Of a DNA stretch of 64,000 nt, positions 46,254 to 57,309 are shown in pieces (the stretch's first letter is position 1; the number at the start of each line of letters is the position of its first letter). A model generated the notes under the pieces. The model did no database searches and was not told the origin of the DNA. It saw only the letters and a list, made by a program, of their open reading frames with translations. A program made the translations under genes and the position numbers. This DNA is from Blasia pusilla (taxonomy: Eukaryota > Marchantiophyta > Marchantiopsida > Blasiales): NCBI GenBank assembly GCA_050084515.1, contig CM114272.1, positions 23,126,001 through 23,190,000 on the forward strand, read 5' to 3'.

Positions 46254-47189
46254 ACTCGTGTCTACTCTTTGGGATGCGAAAAAGATGAAAGAGTTTAAAC
46301 TTTTTCAGATGCTCTTCTACTCTATGAGGAGATAGATAAGTTCCCCCTTTGCATTGATTACAAGGGCATCTCACTCTCTTAATCCCCAGTCTGCAGCCCA
46401 AAACCTGCTCTCTTTGCCATAATTTGAAATCGTATGCTAAGACTTGATATGGATGAGCAAAAGGAAGTCAACCTTGGGAGGTCATCAGTGATTTCATGGT
46501 TGTTCTGTAAAGAATAAAGAAGTAAAAGAACAACCAAACATGAGACTCCAGTGAGACACATGCGTTGATACAAGTGAACAACTTCAAGTGCCTAATGAAA
46601 AAACCATTCTTTAGCCTTGTGAGCTTCCCAAAAAAGAGAGGAATTAAACTGAATGAGTAACTACCATACACCGTTTGTTGTCCTCAAAAGAATATACCTT
46701 TGTGATCAGCAAGTTAACCGAAGCCTTGGCACCTGAAATCCATTACAATCACAAATAGATTCAATCATACCTTGTAACAATATTGTGAACTTTAGCCCTT
46801 TGAGTTTCACTTCAACCCTATGAAAAGATAGATAAGTGCACTCTTTACATAAGTACCCTCTTATAAGGTATAGTTTCATATTTGGAGATGGCAACAGATT
46901 CTGAATTAATACAATTTTCCACCTGCAAACAAGCACATCTTAATCAAGAGACTATTCACTAAAATGTTTTAGCAACTACCACAATGATTACTCTGTGCTC
47001 CAAAAAGTGTCGAATGCACATATTTGAAATTAAACTTGGTTTTATATAGTTTTGCAATTGTGGCCGTTGATTTAAAGGATATGAGTGTCGTTATGAGTGT
47101 CATTTTCAAAATCAGAGGATACGCAACGGCGAGTCTCTATATGAAGTTATACCACCTACCTAGTATGTTTAGAGGCTCAACCCTCTTTT
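46254..47189 (-). other. Two related short Cys/His-containing frames
   Basis: On minus, about 46401-46254 reads CPCNQCKGGTYLSPHRVEEH and about 46880-46750 reads YLCKECTYLSFHRVEVKLKG. They share the pattern C-x2-C, TYLS, HRVE, so one is a degenerate copy of the other or both are exons of the same family. The CPC..C...H form recalls the N-terminal domain of CACTA-type transposases, but the match is weak. The rest of the interval has no recognised feature. Confidence 0.3.
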
Positions 47190-48970
47190 TATCACAAGTG
47201 GCTACCCCGCAAACTCCACCTAAACGCCAAGAGATTATGTCTAAACACGGTGAATCCTATCTCACCACCTGAAAATAAAATCCATGAAATATGGTCTCTC
47301 AAAGGAGTCAGAAGTGTGGGATCAACTTTGTGGTGGTGGCAATAAAACCACCACCTATCCTCGCCACATGCAGCATGGTCATAAATAATCCTATCACATG
47401 CATAACCATTGCTCATTGCTTCATTCAAGCAAATCTAGTGCCTTGCCATCAGACACCTAGGACAATACACCATGTCCTCCCAAAAATCCTCATCGTTCTT
47501 ATGGCATGTTGGGCAATAATGCATGGGGCATGCCTCCATTCCCGGAGGGAGACAAACAAGTAAAACAAACAAACCTCACACAATAGGTATCTGGGCACTA
47601 TCTCACACAAAGCCCTGACTCCTCACTCTCTGCAAAAGTTCCTTGTATACCACCTCTAGGAACATGCTTGCACGCACACATCACGATCATGAAGGTTCAA
47701 TACCTCACTAACGTCATGACGAATGGTCGTAGGCAAATCTGGCTCTTGGTCCATAAAGCAAGAAGTAAGGCGAAAAGGATGTCAATGATTTCTCCCTCCT
47801 AAATTGTATTCCATCGCCAACCATGGCCATTGTAGGTCTCAATCTCCTAGGTGACCTTTTTGCAAGCCATACTTACACAATCCCCTCTTCATCATTTGGA
47901 CAACACGCTCGGTTAGAACATATGCTTCTGGATGATCTCAAGATGTTGTGTGGTGGTCAATCAATGCCTAAACACACAAGAGTTTCAACTCTCCGTGAGA
48001 CTCGATGCCTTAGTCTTTCAACACTTCTATTGGTGCGTCATATTGACTTAGCCCTCAATCAAGGAAGGTATATGCCACTCCCTCACTCGCCTTGTCGGAC
48101 AATGCAACCAACTTTATCCACTTGGAGAAGTGTTTGACCATTGATGACCAACACATATCGGTTGTGGCACTCCATCAATGGTAAAGCTCCTACAAAATCC
48201 AAACTCCATTGGTAGCCTAAACCTATGATTAGTAGTGGGTGCAAATTTGGAGTCAAAGCATTGAATGATGCTTAGACCCGATCATATACCATGCATTTGG
48301 CGACAAATTGTTGGACGTTCGTTTGCATGTCTCGTCTCCAATAGTGTAATTGGAGCAAGATGTATGACCGTTTCATTCTAAAGTGTCCCAACTCCTCATG
48401 GGCATGTTGCACCAATCATCCTCTTTGCAAAGGATGAGGCACCCCTTGCACTCTATCATCCTCCCAAACTTGCAAAACATGTGTTCCCTCCCATCTAAAT
48501 CGTCCATCTTGTTGAGTGTAGGATCCTATCTTGCTCTCTAGTACCCACGATGCCCGCTATATTGCCAGTGCGCAAGTACTCCAAGAATACCTCATCCTCA
48601 AGGATAGCTCGGGCACCTTTCATCTCCTTCCCGGACTCTAGATCTATGGACTCTTCACCCGACCTCAATGTCAAAGTCGATGTTGTATGGTTCTCCATAT
48701 ATAGCCAATAATCAAATAGGTAGATGCGTGCCACCCAGACACCATCTCCTCATCACTATTACCATGCCAACGAGCTCCAATCGCATCTCGTTGACTTGGA
48801 CATGGGTTTCGACTCAAATCATCTATATTTTGGTTGAGTCTCCCAGTTCGATGTACAATCTGGAAGTCATACTACTGCAACAACAAAGGCAACATGGCAA
48901 GCTTCCCTATAATCTTTTCATACTCCATCAAACATTTCAATGATTGATGATCAATGAGAAAGTGAAAGAT
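47190..48970 (-). pseudogene. Ty3/Gypsy pol remnant ending in a PHD finger-like domain
   Basis: Read on minus: RNase H end (SLKCLMEYEKIIGKLAM, YDFQIVHRTGRLNQNIDDLS, about 48960-48780), spacer (ARWHGNSDEEMVSGWHAST), integrase zinc region (HAHEELGHFRMKRSYILLQ, NVQQFVAKCMVYDRV, about 48420-48290), core start (IIGLGYQWSLDFVGALPL), heavy decay, then CPTCHKNDEDFWEDMVYCP, CLMARH and a WWFYC..H end (47510-47260). The Cys/His order matches a PHD finger. It belongs to the same family as the plus-strand element at 50520-52850, which keeps the domains more clearly. Confidence 0.7.
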
Positions 48971-49009
48971 GAAGATTTTCCAAAATGTTGCTCTCGACGC
49001 AACATTTTG

Positions 49010-50520
49010 GCAATAGAAGATGGTTTCGATGATTGGTATTTATAAAACCAAATTGGAAATGGAAAAGCTAGATCAGAACCGTTCAAGTGGTTTAAAAGGG
49101 TGTTAGGGGGTTGGTATTATGGGAGGAGAGAGGAAGAGAGGAGAGGAAGAGAGGAAGAGAGGAGAGTCTCTCTTAAAAAAAAGGCACAAAAGGAAAAAAA
49201 AAACTGAAACTCTCTTAAAAAAATATGAAGATTATGGATAATAAGTGAGTAATTTTTTTGGAAAATTTTTTGAAGAGAGGAAACTTAGAGCAACGTGTTG
49301 AACTCTGACGGGTTGCTTTTTGAGGCCAAAAAGCAAAAGCAACCCTCAGAGTTCGACGGGTTGCAAAAGTTGAAGAAACCCAAAAAATTGAAAATTTTTC
49401 CTTAACAAACAAAATTACCAAACAAACTTGCAACCCGTCGAATTCTGACGAGTTTAATAGGTAAAAAAAATAAGAAAAAAAAGGTTTCAAATTTTATTTT
49501 CACCACCCATTTTTTTGGAAAAAATTTGCCTATTCAACTTGTCAAAACTTTCCTCTCTCTAACCTCTCTTCAAACCAAAAAAGCCCTAGGGGTTGCCAAT
49601 ATCTTCCTCTCTCCTCTCTTCCTCTCCTCTTACCGCTCCTCAAGGGTGTTATACCTAACCTAGCAGATTTTAAGCTCCATCCAATGGTGGGAGAAGGTGT
49701 TTAGGTTGTACCAACGTAAATATTAACAACACCAACAACAATCCCTCCTGGAAGGCTGTAGTCCTTCCTCTCGACACAACATTTTGGCAAAACTTCACCC
49801 CTGATCATCGATAAATCTTGAAAGTTTTCAAGGTGATGGAATTCAATGCCGAGAGCTCATATGATTTTGTTGGGTGGATTTTGAGGTTTGAGGATGGATT
49901 TAAAAATGCACGATGAAAGAGGGAATCTAAAATTTTATCGCTTGCTATGTGACCAATTGGCAAGATCTAAACCGTCCATCCTCTTCACAAGCCTGTTTCC
50001 CATCAACCACCAATGTTCGAGGGCCATCCAATTGTGGGAAGATACAATCCACTAGAGATGTCGGCAAGAACGGTAATGAGGCATCATAAGAGACCACAAC
50101 TGGAGCCCTAGTGAATTAAAAAGCTTGAAAATTTTCCAAGGAATTAGGGTTAGAGGCATGGTGAGGTTTTTCAAGGTCAATTCATCTCCAAGAAGGGAGT
50201 AAAAAATAGAAGACGGTTCCGGTGATTGGTATTTTTAAATCCAAATTGGGAATGGAAAATCCAAATGAGAATCGTTCAAGTGGTTTAAAAGGGTGTTATA
50301 CCTTCTCTTGCAAGTTTTGAGCTCCTTTCAATGGTGGGAGAAGGTGTTTAGGTAGAACCAACGTAAATATTAACAACACTAACAATAATCCCTCTGCGAG
50401 GACCGTAGATTTGCCTTTTGATGCAATTGTTTTGCAAAACTTCACCCATGGTCATCCATAAAACTTCAAAACATTCCAAGAAGATGAGATTTGGTGCCGA
50501 GAGCCAAGATATTTTTTCCC
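49010..50520. repeat. Tandem segmental duplication
   Basis: Sequence flanking the 49106-49643 insertion (about 49010-49105 and 49644-49870) recurs at about 50206-50520. Shared landmarks are GATTGGTATTT, CGTTCAAGTGGTTTAAAAGG, AATGGTGGGAGAAGGTGTTT, CAACGTAAATATTAACAAC and GCAAAACTTCACCC. The second copy lacks the insertion. Confidence 0.85.
49106..49643. mobile_element. 538-bp non-autonomous DNA transposon with 8-bp target duplication
   Basis: The insert is flanked by GGGTGTTA at 49098-49105 and 49644-49651. The duplicated neighbour at 50291-50298 has one GGGTGTTA and no insert, giving an empty site. Ends are inverted and purine-rich: left GGTATTATGGGAGGAGAG, right (rc) GAGGAGCGGTAAGAGGAGAG. 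An 8-bp duplication is typical of hAT-type transposition, though other superfamilies can give 8-9 bp. Inside are three degenerate copies of the GCAACCCGTCGGA palindrome and no coding capacity. Confidence 0.85.
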
Positions 50521-52849
50521 TAGGGTTTTCGAGCTTTGAAGTACACTTGGGTCATGTGATCTATCCAGGTGGTTTGGGAGTTCAACAAGCAAAGGTGGAG
50601 GCTATTGCACTTATTCTGCGTCCGATAGATGTGAGTAGAGTTCGGGCATTTATGGGATTGGCGAAATACTATTGGAGGTATGTGAAGGGATTTAGTGTTA
50701 TGGCAAAGCCTTTGAACCAATTGCTCAAATCATATCAAGAGTGGCACTGGGGAGATGATAAGGAGAGAGCTTTTGTGGAGCTCAAGGCCTAGTTGGTGGC
50801 GGCGCCTATCTTGAGGAGACCTATCAAAGGGCGCCCATTTCAGTTACACACTGATTAGAGTAGGTTGGGACTTGGAGCAGTGTTGACACAACATGATGAT
50901 GAGCACATGGAGTTTGTGGTGGCCTATGCAAGTCGTTCGAATAATGCAGCGGAGTCGCGCTATAGTTCATATGAGGGAGAGTGCTTGGCAGTAGTGTAGG
51001 CTGTGGCACACTTTAGGTGTTACTTGTTTGGCACACAATTTACTCTTGTTAGTGATCACCAGCCGCTCAAGTGGTTGATGGAGTCTGACAAGCTTACACG
51101 GAAGCTTGCGCAGTGGGCTGTTATCTTACAGGAGTATGACTTCCAAGTGGTACATAGACCTGGAGTTGCCAATCTTGATGTTGATGGGTTGAGTAGGAAC
51201 CCATGAACTACCCAAGAGGATGCAACGGGGGCTAGATGGCATGGCGAGGTTGATGAGGAGATGGTGCCAGGTTGGCATGCATCCGCCTTTTTATGTTGGT
51301 TAGGGGTGGACTCTAGTATGGAGGACCACATAACATCTTACTCTAGCCAGAGGGTAGATGGCCAGCCTTCAGATCCTAAGGTTGGAGATGGTGGTACGGA
51401 TCAACGTGATATTCATGATGATGTGTTGGTGTTGGAGTTCCTACGGACCAGTAGGGTGCAAGGCATAGTGAGTGCCAAGGAGTGAGACCATGTTCTTCAA
51501 CGTGCTAAGAGGTATCGATTGGAGGGAACACATATTCTCCGTGTGTGGGAGGATGGTAGAGTATGAGTAGTACCGCATTTGGCTCAAAGAGAGCGCATTG
51601 TGCGACATGCCCATGAGGAGTTGGGACATTTTGGGGTAAAGCGTATGTATAGCTTACTCCTTGGTCAGTATTGGTGGCGTGGCATGCATACTCAGGTGCA
51701 GCAGTTGGTGTCACGTTGTATGGTTTGTGACCGGGTGAGGGCATCATTCAATGCCCCTACACCTCAGTTACATCCCTTACCTATTATGGGGTTGGGTTAT
51801 CGTTGGAGTGTGGACTTTGCGGGACCGTTACCGTTGAGTGTACGACATCATCGATATGTGTTGGTGATGGTGGAGCACTTCTCCAAGTGGATTGAGTTGG
51901 TGGCATTACCTGACAAGGCAAGTGAGGGAATGGCGTATGCGTTTCTTGATAGAGTGCTTAGTCATTTTGGTGCACCAGCTGAAGTGTTGACCGACCAGGG
52001 TACAGAGTTTGAGGGTGAGTTTCAGGTCTTGTTTGACAAGGCGTTGATTGATCATCGGACCACGTCTCAAGATCATCCAGAGGCGGATGGTTTGGTTGAG
52101 CGTGTGGTTCAGACGGTCAAGAGGGCATTGCACAAGTATGACCTATAGAAGGGGCATCTTGGAGATTGGGATATTCAGTTGCCATGGTTAGCCATGGGAT
52201 ATAGGTTGAGTCGCCAAGGATCCTTGGCTTCCTTCTCACCTTAGTTTCTGTTATACGGTCGAGATCCAGACTTGCCAGCAGCAATTCGTCGGGAGTCTAG
52301 TGAGGTGGTGAACCTTGATGACCCAGAGATGTTGATGAGAGTGTGTTCTCAACGGGCATAGCTCTTTCGGAGAGTTATGCCAACAGCCTTTCAGAACCTT
52401 GCCATTGCTCAACACAGGGATACGTTGCGGTATGCAACCATTCGGGGTGGAGGTTATCGATCATCGATTCGTAGGTTCCATGTGGGGGACTATGTCTATT
52501 TGCAGCGATTGCATCGACAACGTTGGATGTGACGGCATGCCGCACTATTTTATGAGTGCACGAGCTGTTAGCTTCTGGAGTTCTCATGTTGGAGGGTCGT
52601 GATGGAGTTGTTTGGAAGGACCATGTGCGTAATTGTACGCCATGTCATCTTCCAAATGTGGATGGTATTGTTGACCCAAGCTTAGCCATGATACGTGCTA
52701 GCTTGAGGTGCATGTTGTGTGGGTCTGCTAGTAACGCATCCCGTATGTTGGTGTGTGATCGGTGTTCTAGGGGTTGGCACATGATGTGTTTGACTCCACG
52801 TATGGATGTTGTTCCTACTAGAAGGTGGGTTTGTCCTCGTTGTACTTAG
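50520..52849 (+). pseudogene. Ty3/Gypsy pol remnant: RT thumb, RNase H, integrase, PHD finger
   Basis: From 50520: RT thumb (LGHVIYPGGLGVQQAKVEAI, SRVRAFMGLAKYYWRYVKGF), RNase H ([63 protein letters not shown]), spacer, integrase zinc region (HAHEELGHFGVKRMYSLLL, RCMVCDRVR), catalytic core (GYRWSVDFAGPL, GAPAEVLTDQGTEFEGEF, DHPEADGLVERVVQTVKRAL, giving the D, D, E set), C-terminal part (FHVGDYVYLQRLHRQ) and a PHD finger. Stops lie at about 50789, 50857, 50999, 51206, 51485, 51566 and 52148; several are TAG where Trp or Gln would be expected. The 5' half (gag, protease, RT palm) is absent. Confidence 0.9.
52709..52846 (+). pseudogene. PHD finger at the C-terminus of the Gypsy polyprotein
   Basis: The pattern is CMLCGSASNASRMLVCDRC, then GWHMMCL, then RRWVCPRC. 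This gives C-x2-C-x11-C-x2-C-x4-H-x2-C-x15-C-x2-C, the Cys4-His-Cys3 zinc arrangement of PHD fingers, with the usual Trp two before the seventh ligand. PHD fingers read histone H3 tails, so this may replace the chromodomain as a chromatin tether. It needs a frame change from the integrase C-terminal part. Confidence 0.85.
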
Positions 52850-53026
52850 GAGAGGTAGATGACTTGATCTTTGTGTGATATGGATTACAGATAGGCGACT
52901 AACGATGGGGCAACCTAGCACCCGGCCTTTTGATTCGTGCACCCAAGAAGGTGTATAGCATGTAGTAGATGTATAGGGCTACCTGGGAGTTAGAGGGACC
53001 TAACCGCCAGTTAGGGGGGCGAGTTG

Positions 53027-53603
53027 TGGTACACTTATGTTTTTGTATGCTCTCATCTATGTTATGTATGTATGTGAGTATGGTATGCCAGCGATGTATG
53101 TTGTATGACGATGTGGATTCGCACAACAGCTGTCATGACCATACGGATTCTGTCGTAGAGTATAATGTGCTAGTAGAGGCCATACCTTATGTAGGGCCAT
53201 AGTGTCTAGGTACAGATGCGGTTTCATATATAGGGTTGGGGGTTACTTAGTTGAGGGTGACTTTTCCAGTAGGGCCCGCTCTTAGGTTGGAGGATATAGT
53301 ATGGAGTGCATCCAAAGAACAGTTAGTTCTTTGAGTTGAGCTTGTTGCGTTGGGAGTTAGCCTTGGTAGTGAGTAAAGCTCTTGGCTATGGTGGTTCCCG
53401 CAAGCTTCGACCTGGATTCTCCCATCGTGGAGTGGGTTTGGCTCGATTGTATGTGATTCTATACGTGTTTTATGACAATAGGTCTTTCACAGATTTCAGT
53501 TATGGTACACTTGTTTGTGTATGCTCTCGTTTATGTTATGTATGTATGTGAGTATGGTATGTCAGCGATGTATGTTGTATGACGATGTGGATTCGCACAA
53601 CAG
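53027..53603. repeat. Direct repeat of about 100 bp flanking a 370-bp spacer
   Basis: 53027-53129 and 53503-53603 share TGGTACACTT, GTATGCTCTC, GTTATGTATGTATGTGAGTA and CGATGTGGATTCGCACAACAG with a handful of differences. The second copy ends exactly where the hAT fragment begins (53604). The rest of 52850-53603 is non-coding and probably the 3' region of the preceding Gypsy element. Confidence 0.85.
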
Positions 53604-55127
53604 AGGTCCAAAGTCTGGTGGAATATGGTAACCCGTGTCCTCTAAAAATGTAGATGCATTCAAATCATGAGTGTCCATTACAAAATTCATGGTAATAGAA
53701 GAAATCTCAAAGCTAACAATACTACCTATAGTACTAACATCAACATATTTATATTGAAACATCTTGCTCAAGTTAGCAAGCATAGCAAGAATATTGGCCA
53801 AAAAGTATAATTGATAGATCATCCAGAATGACCTTAACTTGTTATATAGATTTTCAACATTCCCATCATCTTCCGAAGGAGAAATGTCTCTAAAGTATGT
53901 CAAAACAGATTCTAGAGAATTACAGAGAGTGCATACAGCTTGCCAACGCGAAAACCATCTTATGTTGTGATATCTTTTCATGACTTTCTGAGAGTCATTA
54001 AACTTCTCCTACAAAGATGATAAAATAGCTTTCCGCTTAGAAGACCTCTTGAAATAACCTGCTACAACATTGAGAATATAATCCACTTCTATAGACATAG
54101 CTTTACAGTTGGTTGCTTTTGTAGTTGTGAGAGCAGCAAGGATTGTCCTATGGGCAATACAATGTACCGAAAGAATGAATGGATTTACCTTCTGCTTCAA
54201 TTGTGAAGCCAACCCGGTTTGGCTCCCTACCATCGAGGAAGCACCATAAGAGCCGAAAGCTACCATTTTCTAACCCACCATCTTTTAGTAACTCCAACAA
54301 ACTAGTAGTAATAGCATTTGAACATTTAGACTCACAATGAAGCAATCCTAGGAAATTGCACTCAAGTTGACCATCTTCTACAAAAGTCGCAAAGCCTACC
54401 AAATACCCTGTCACAGAAATATTAGTAGATTCATCAATCATAATTCCAAAGAATGGTGACGCTTGTACTCTAGCAAGGGTCCTTTTCCACAAAACTTGCT
54501 TATAAAAAAATACGTCTCACTGCAACTTTTCTCATCTTGGTACAAATCTCTAGTAATAGTTTTGTTTACAGAAAGCATTAACTTACAGATACCAGGGAAT
54601 TTTGAGAAAGGCATAGCCTCCTTCACAAGGAAGTATGCACACCTAAAGAAGGTGAGCAGAGCTATCCCACAAGTCCGATTTTTTGTAGCAATGGCCTTGG
54701 CCATGGATTTCTTACCTCCGTTTGCTGCCCAAGCTAACTTTACATGCTCATTTGACTTAGCATGATCAGTAAAACCCAAAACCTTACAATTGATAGCACC
54801 CTCCCTAGCAAAGACATTTTTTCCTTTGCCTTTTCTACAGATGTTACAATGTATTCTTCGTGTCGTAGGATCAAAGCTAATACAGTCATACATAGTATAC
54901 CAAACGTCCTTCCAAGCTTCTATGTTTTTTGCAGATATGGATGCATGGCTACCTAATGTACTCTGCTCTTCCCTCTCATGCGATGATCCCGACACAACAA
55001 TGATCTCTAGTTGCTCCTTGGTAACCACCTTGAACAATAATTCATTCGTGGTTTTTTTCCGTTTGGTCATTGGTATCAATGAACAAGGAAAAGATTCAAT
55101 ACTCCTGGGAGAGTAGTCGGACAACAA
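53604..55127 (-). pseudogene. hAT-superfamily transposase remnant (ZNF862/KIAA1586-like)
   Basis: Starts MLSDYSPRSIESFPCSLIP at 55127. An N-terminal zinc-finger-like segment follows (MYDCISFDPTTRRIHCNIC, NCKVLGFTDHAKSNEHVKLA). The catalytic region has FFGIMIDESTNISVTGYLV (first Asp), a frame change near 54270, then FGSYGASSMVGSQTG where the second catalytic Asp of GSDGAS reads Tyr, NPFILSVHCIAHR, and further RWFSRWQAVCTLCNSLESVL. The C-terminal dimerisation domain is missing beyond 53604. A stop splits the N-terminal frame at about 54440. Identity rests on the DEST, GSxGAS and HCxAHR motifs. Confidence 0.8.
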
Positions 55128-57272
55128 TGTGGGGAGATTTGGGGAGCAAAAAATACAGTCAAGACAAGAGCCTGAAAGTGATGAGGATGCAAAAGGTTGG
55201 CACAGAACAAAGCAGGTTGAAGCAAAAAAAGAACCCTAAAACCTAGCCCAAAGAGTCGGAAGGGAAGAGCACAACCAAAACTTTGAGAATCCACGGTACA
55301 ACAAGTGTAAAGTTCAAAGAGTAGAGACAGTGGCATCAATATAGCTAGTACTTGCAGCGAAAAATTAGCCGGACTATAGCAGGACTATAGCCGAGGGCAA
55401 GTCTCCCAAAACGTAAATGTAGGCTTACAAACCAAGTCTACAAAGCAAGAAAAAACTTAAGCCAAGAGCCGCACTACAAGCCGTAGAGGCAAAGCTACAA
55501 AAATCAGGTGACATGAATTGAACGCTTGCTGCAAATTAAATGACTACGAGGTGCAACAACAATGCTGCAACAATGCGAGTCAAGAAGAGCGTGGTCGGGC
55601 AAGGCAACGCGGCTCGAACACTGGATTCTGCTGCATGTAAGAGTTGAGGGTCGAGACTCGAGTTGATAGCAGCGGAGGCGAGTGTCTGACAGAGCCTAGA
55701 ATCTGGGTCGATTCGACTTGAAGGCAATAAATTTGAGTGTCCGAGAGAGCCTAGAATGTGGGTCAATCCGATTTCCGGAGTGCTGAGAGTGCAATACTTG
55801 ACACTAAGAGATCCCTCTACTTGTTGCAAGCCGTGAGCCTCGACCCGCAATAGTAGGTAAAAACTGAGTCTACCTGACCTTGATTTGTCGAGAGTCCAAT
55901 ACTCGGATACTCAAAGCTGAAAGAGTTCAAAACTCAAGTTCCAATGTAGCCACGAATCGCAAGAGTTGTAAGAAGTTAGAGTGTAGAGTCGTGGTCCCGT
56001 CATCCATGAATCCAAATCCAGAATCGAGAGAGCGAGAGAGGCCTCGAGCACATAGTGCAAGAGTCAAGATTGTCATTGGGAGAAGGAGGAGAGAAGTTCA
56101 GAGAACTCGGAGTCGAAGAAGGGAGAAGAGAGTCTGGCGACTGTGGCCTCCGTTCAGCAAGAATGAGAGGGATTGCCTCTTGGTGGTGTCTCCACCCCAA
56201 GGGCCCCTCTGAAGTCCCACGACTCCCACCCCGCCCAGCTGCCACTGCCCAAGTCCAAAGACTCCAAAACCTACCCGTTCGATCTTGCCTCTCAATCCAT
56301 CGAATGGCTTAGGAGAAGCCCTAATAAAATCTACGACTCTTTGCCCCCCGTCACATCTACCCGTCTGCACTCTAGCTAATCACGTGACAGAACAAGATTT
56401 CTGGAAACCGGCAAAGAGCCCAGCTGGTTTCCAATTCGGTGTAATCCGTAATCCGCACTAATCCGCCATCCTTCCTTGTCTGTGGATAAATACCGTCAAT
56501 TAGTTTTCGGAAAGTAGCACAATACGGGCAATTGGGAGACGCCTCCGTCGACTTTCGGAAAGCACCTGAATCGCACCGGAAACCCTGCCGGCATTCCTCT
56601 TCACGAGACGGAAGTTTATAATTTTGCCGGCCGGGATTACTTGTAACCCCGGATCTCCCCGGACATTGATTCAAATGCCCATGCCACACGGTACGTTCCA
56701 CTTGAAAATCACTTAGTATAGATTCCTTACAAACTAGTTTCAATTACCAAAGCTCGTGTCCTTGGGGAATCCACGCACCGAAGTAATTCAAAGCAAGCCT
56801 ACTAGCAAATCCATGACGCAGGCTTATTTATGATTTGTTCGGTCCGGGCAAAGACTAGAGTTTGGAACTTACTCGTTTACTCAAAAGAAAACTCACATCG
56901 TTGATCGTTCCCGTTAGCAAGTACGAGGAAGAGCAAGCGACAAAAGCAAGCCCATTGGGAAGCCACATGTGATGTGGAAAAGACCGTCCTTGGCCAGGTG
57001 TGCAGGAATCCGTGGCTTCGTATTATTGGCGGAATCAACGACCAAGCCAGTTGTCGAATACTGAGACCACCGCGAATCGCCCATCAACTATTGCAACAGT
57101 CCGTCACCGTCGTACTGGTGGACCCCGCGCCTTCCGACCGATTTCCCTTCCCGCCGTCTCCACGACGGTGATCCGTTTACCACCGTCTCCTTCTAGGGTT
57201 TTCGTCTGTCCTTCGCTGGGGTTTACGGGAGGGGAGTATCGGGAGGAGGAGGAGGAGGAGGAAAGCGATCAA
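55128..57272. other. Intergenic region and leader of the TBL2-like gene
   Basis: 55128-55350 may be the 5' flank of the hAT fragment. 55350-56900 shows no recognised gene; frames at 55880-56212 and 56372-56743 are unsupported. Nearer the gene, 56960-57272 is GC-richer with a GAGGAG microsatellite at about 57244-57261 and is probably 5' leader. Confidence 0.45.
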
Positions 57273-57296
57273 ATGTTTGAGAGAGTGAAGAAATGA
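57273..57296 (+). CDS. Short upstream ORF before the TBL2-like gene
   Basis: ATGTTTGAGAG... encodes MFERVKK and ends TGA at 57296, 13 bases before the main ATG. A second minimal frame, ATGACGTGA, starts at 57293. If the transcript begins upstream, these could dampen translation of the main frame. No other support. Confidence 0.3.
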   Translation: MFERVKK

Positions 57297-57309
57297 CGTG
57301 ATTCGTTTG

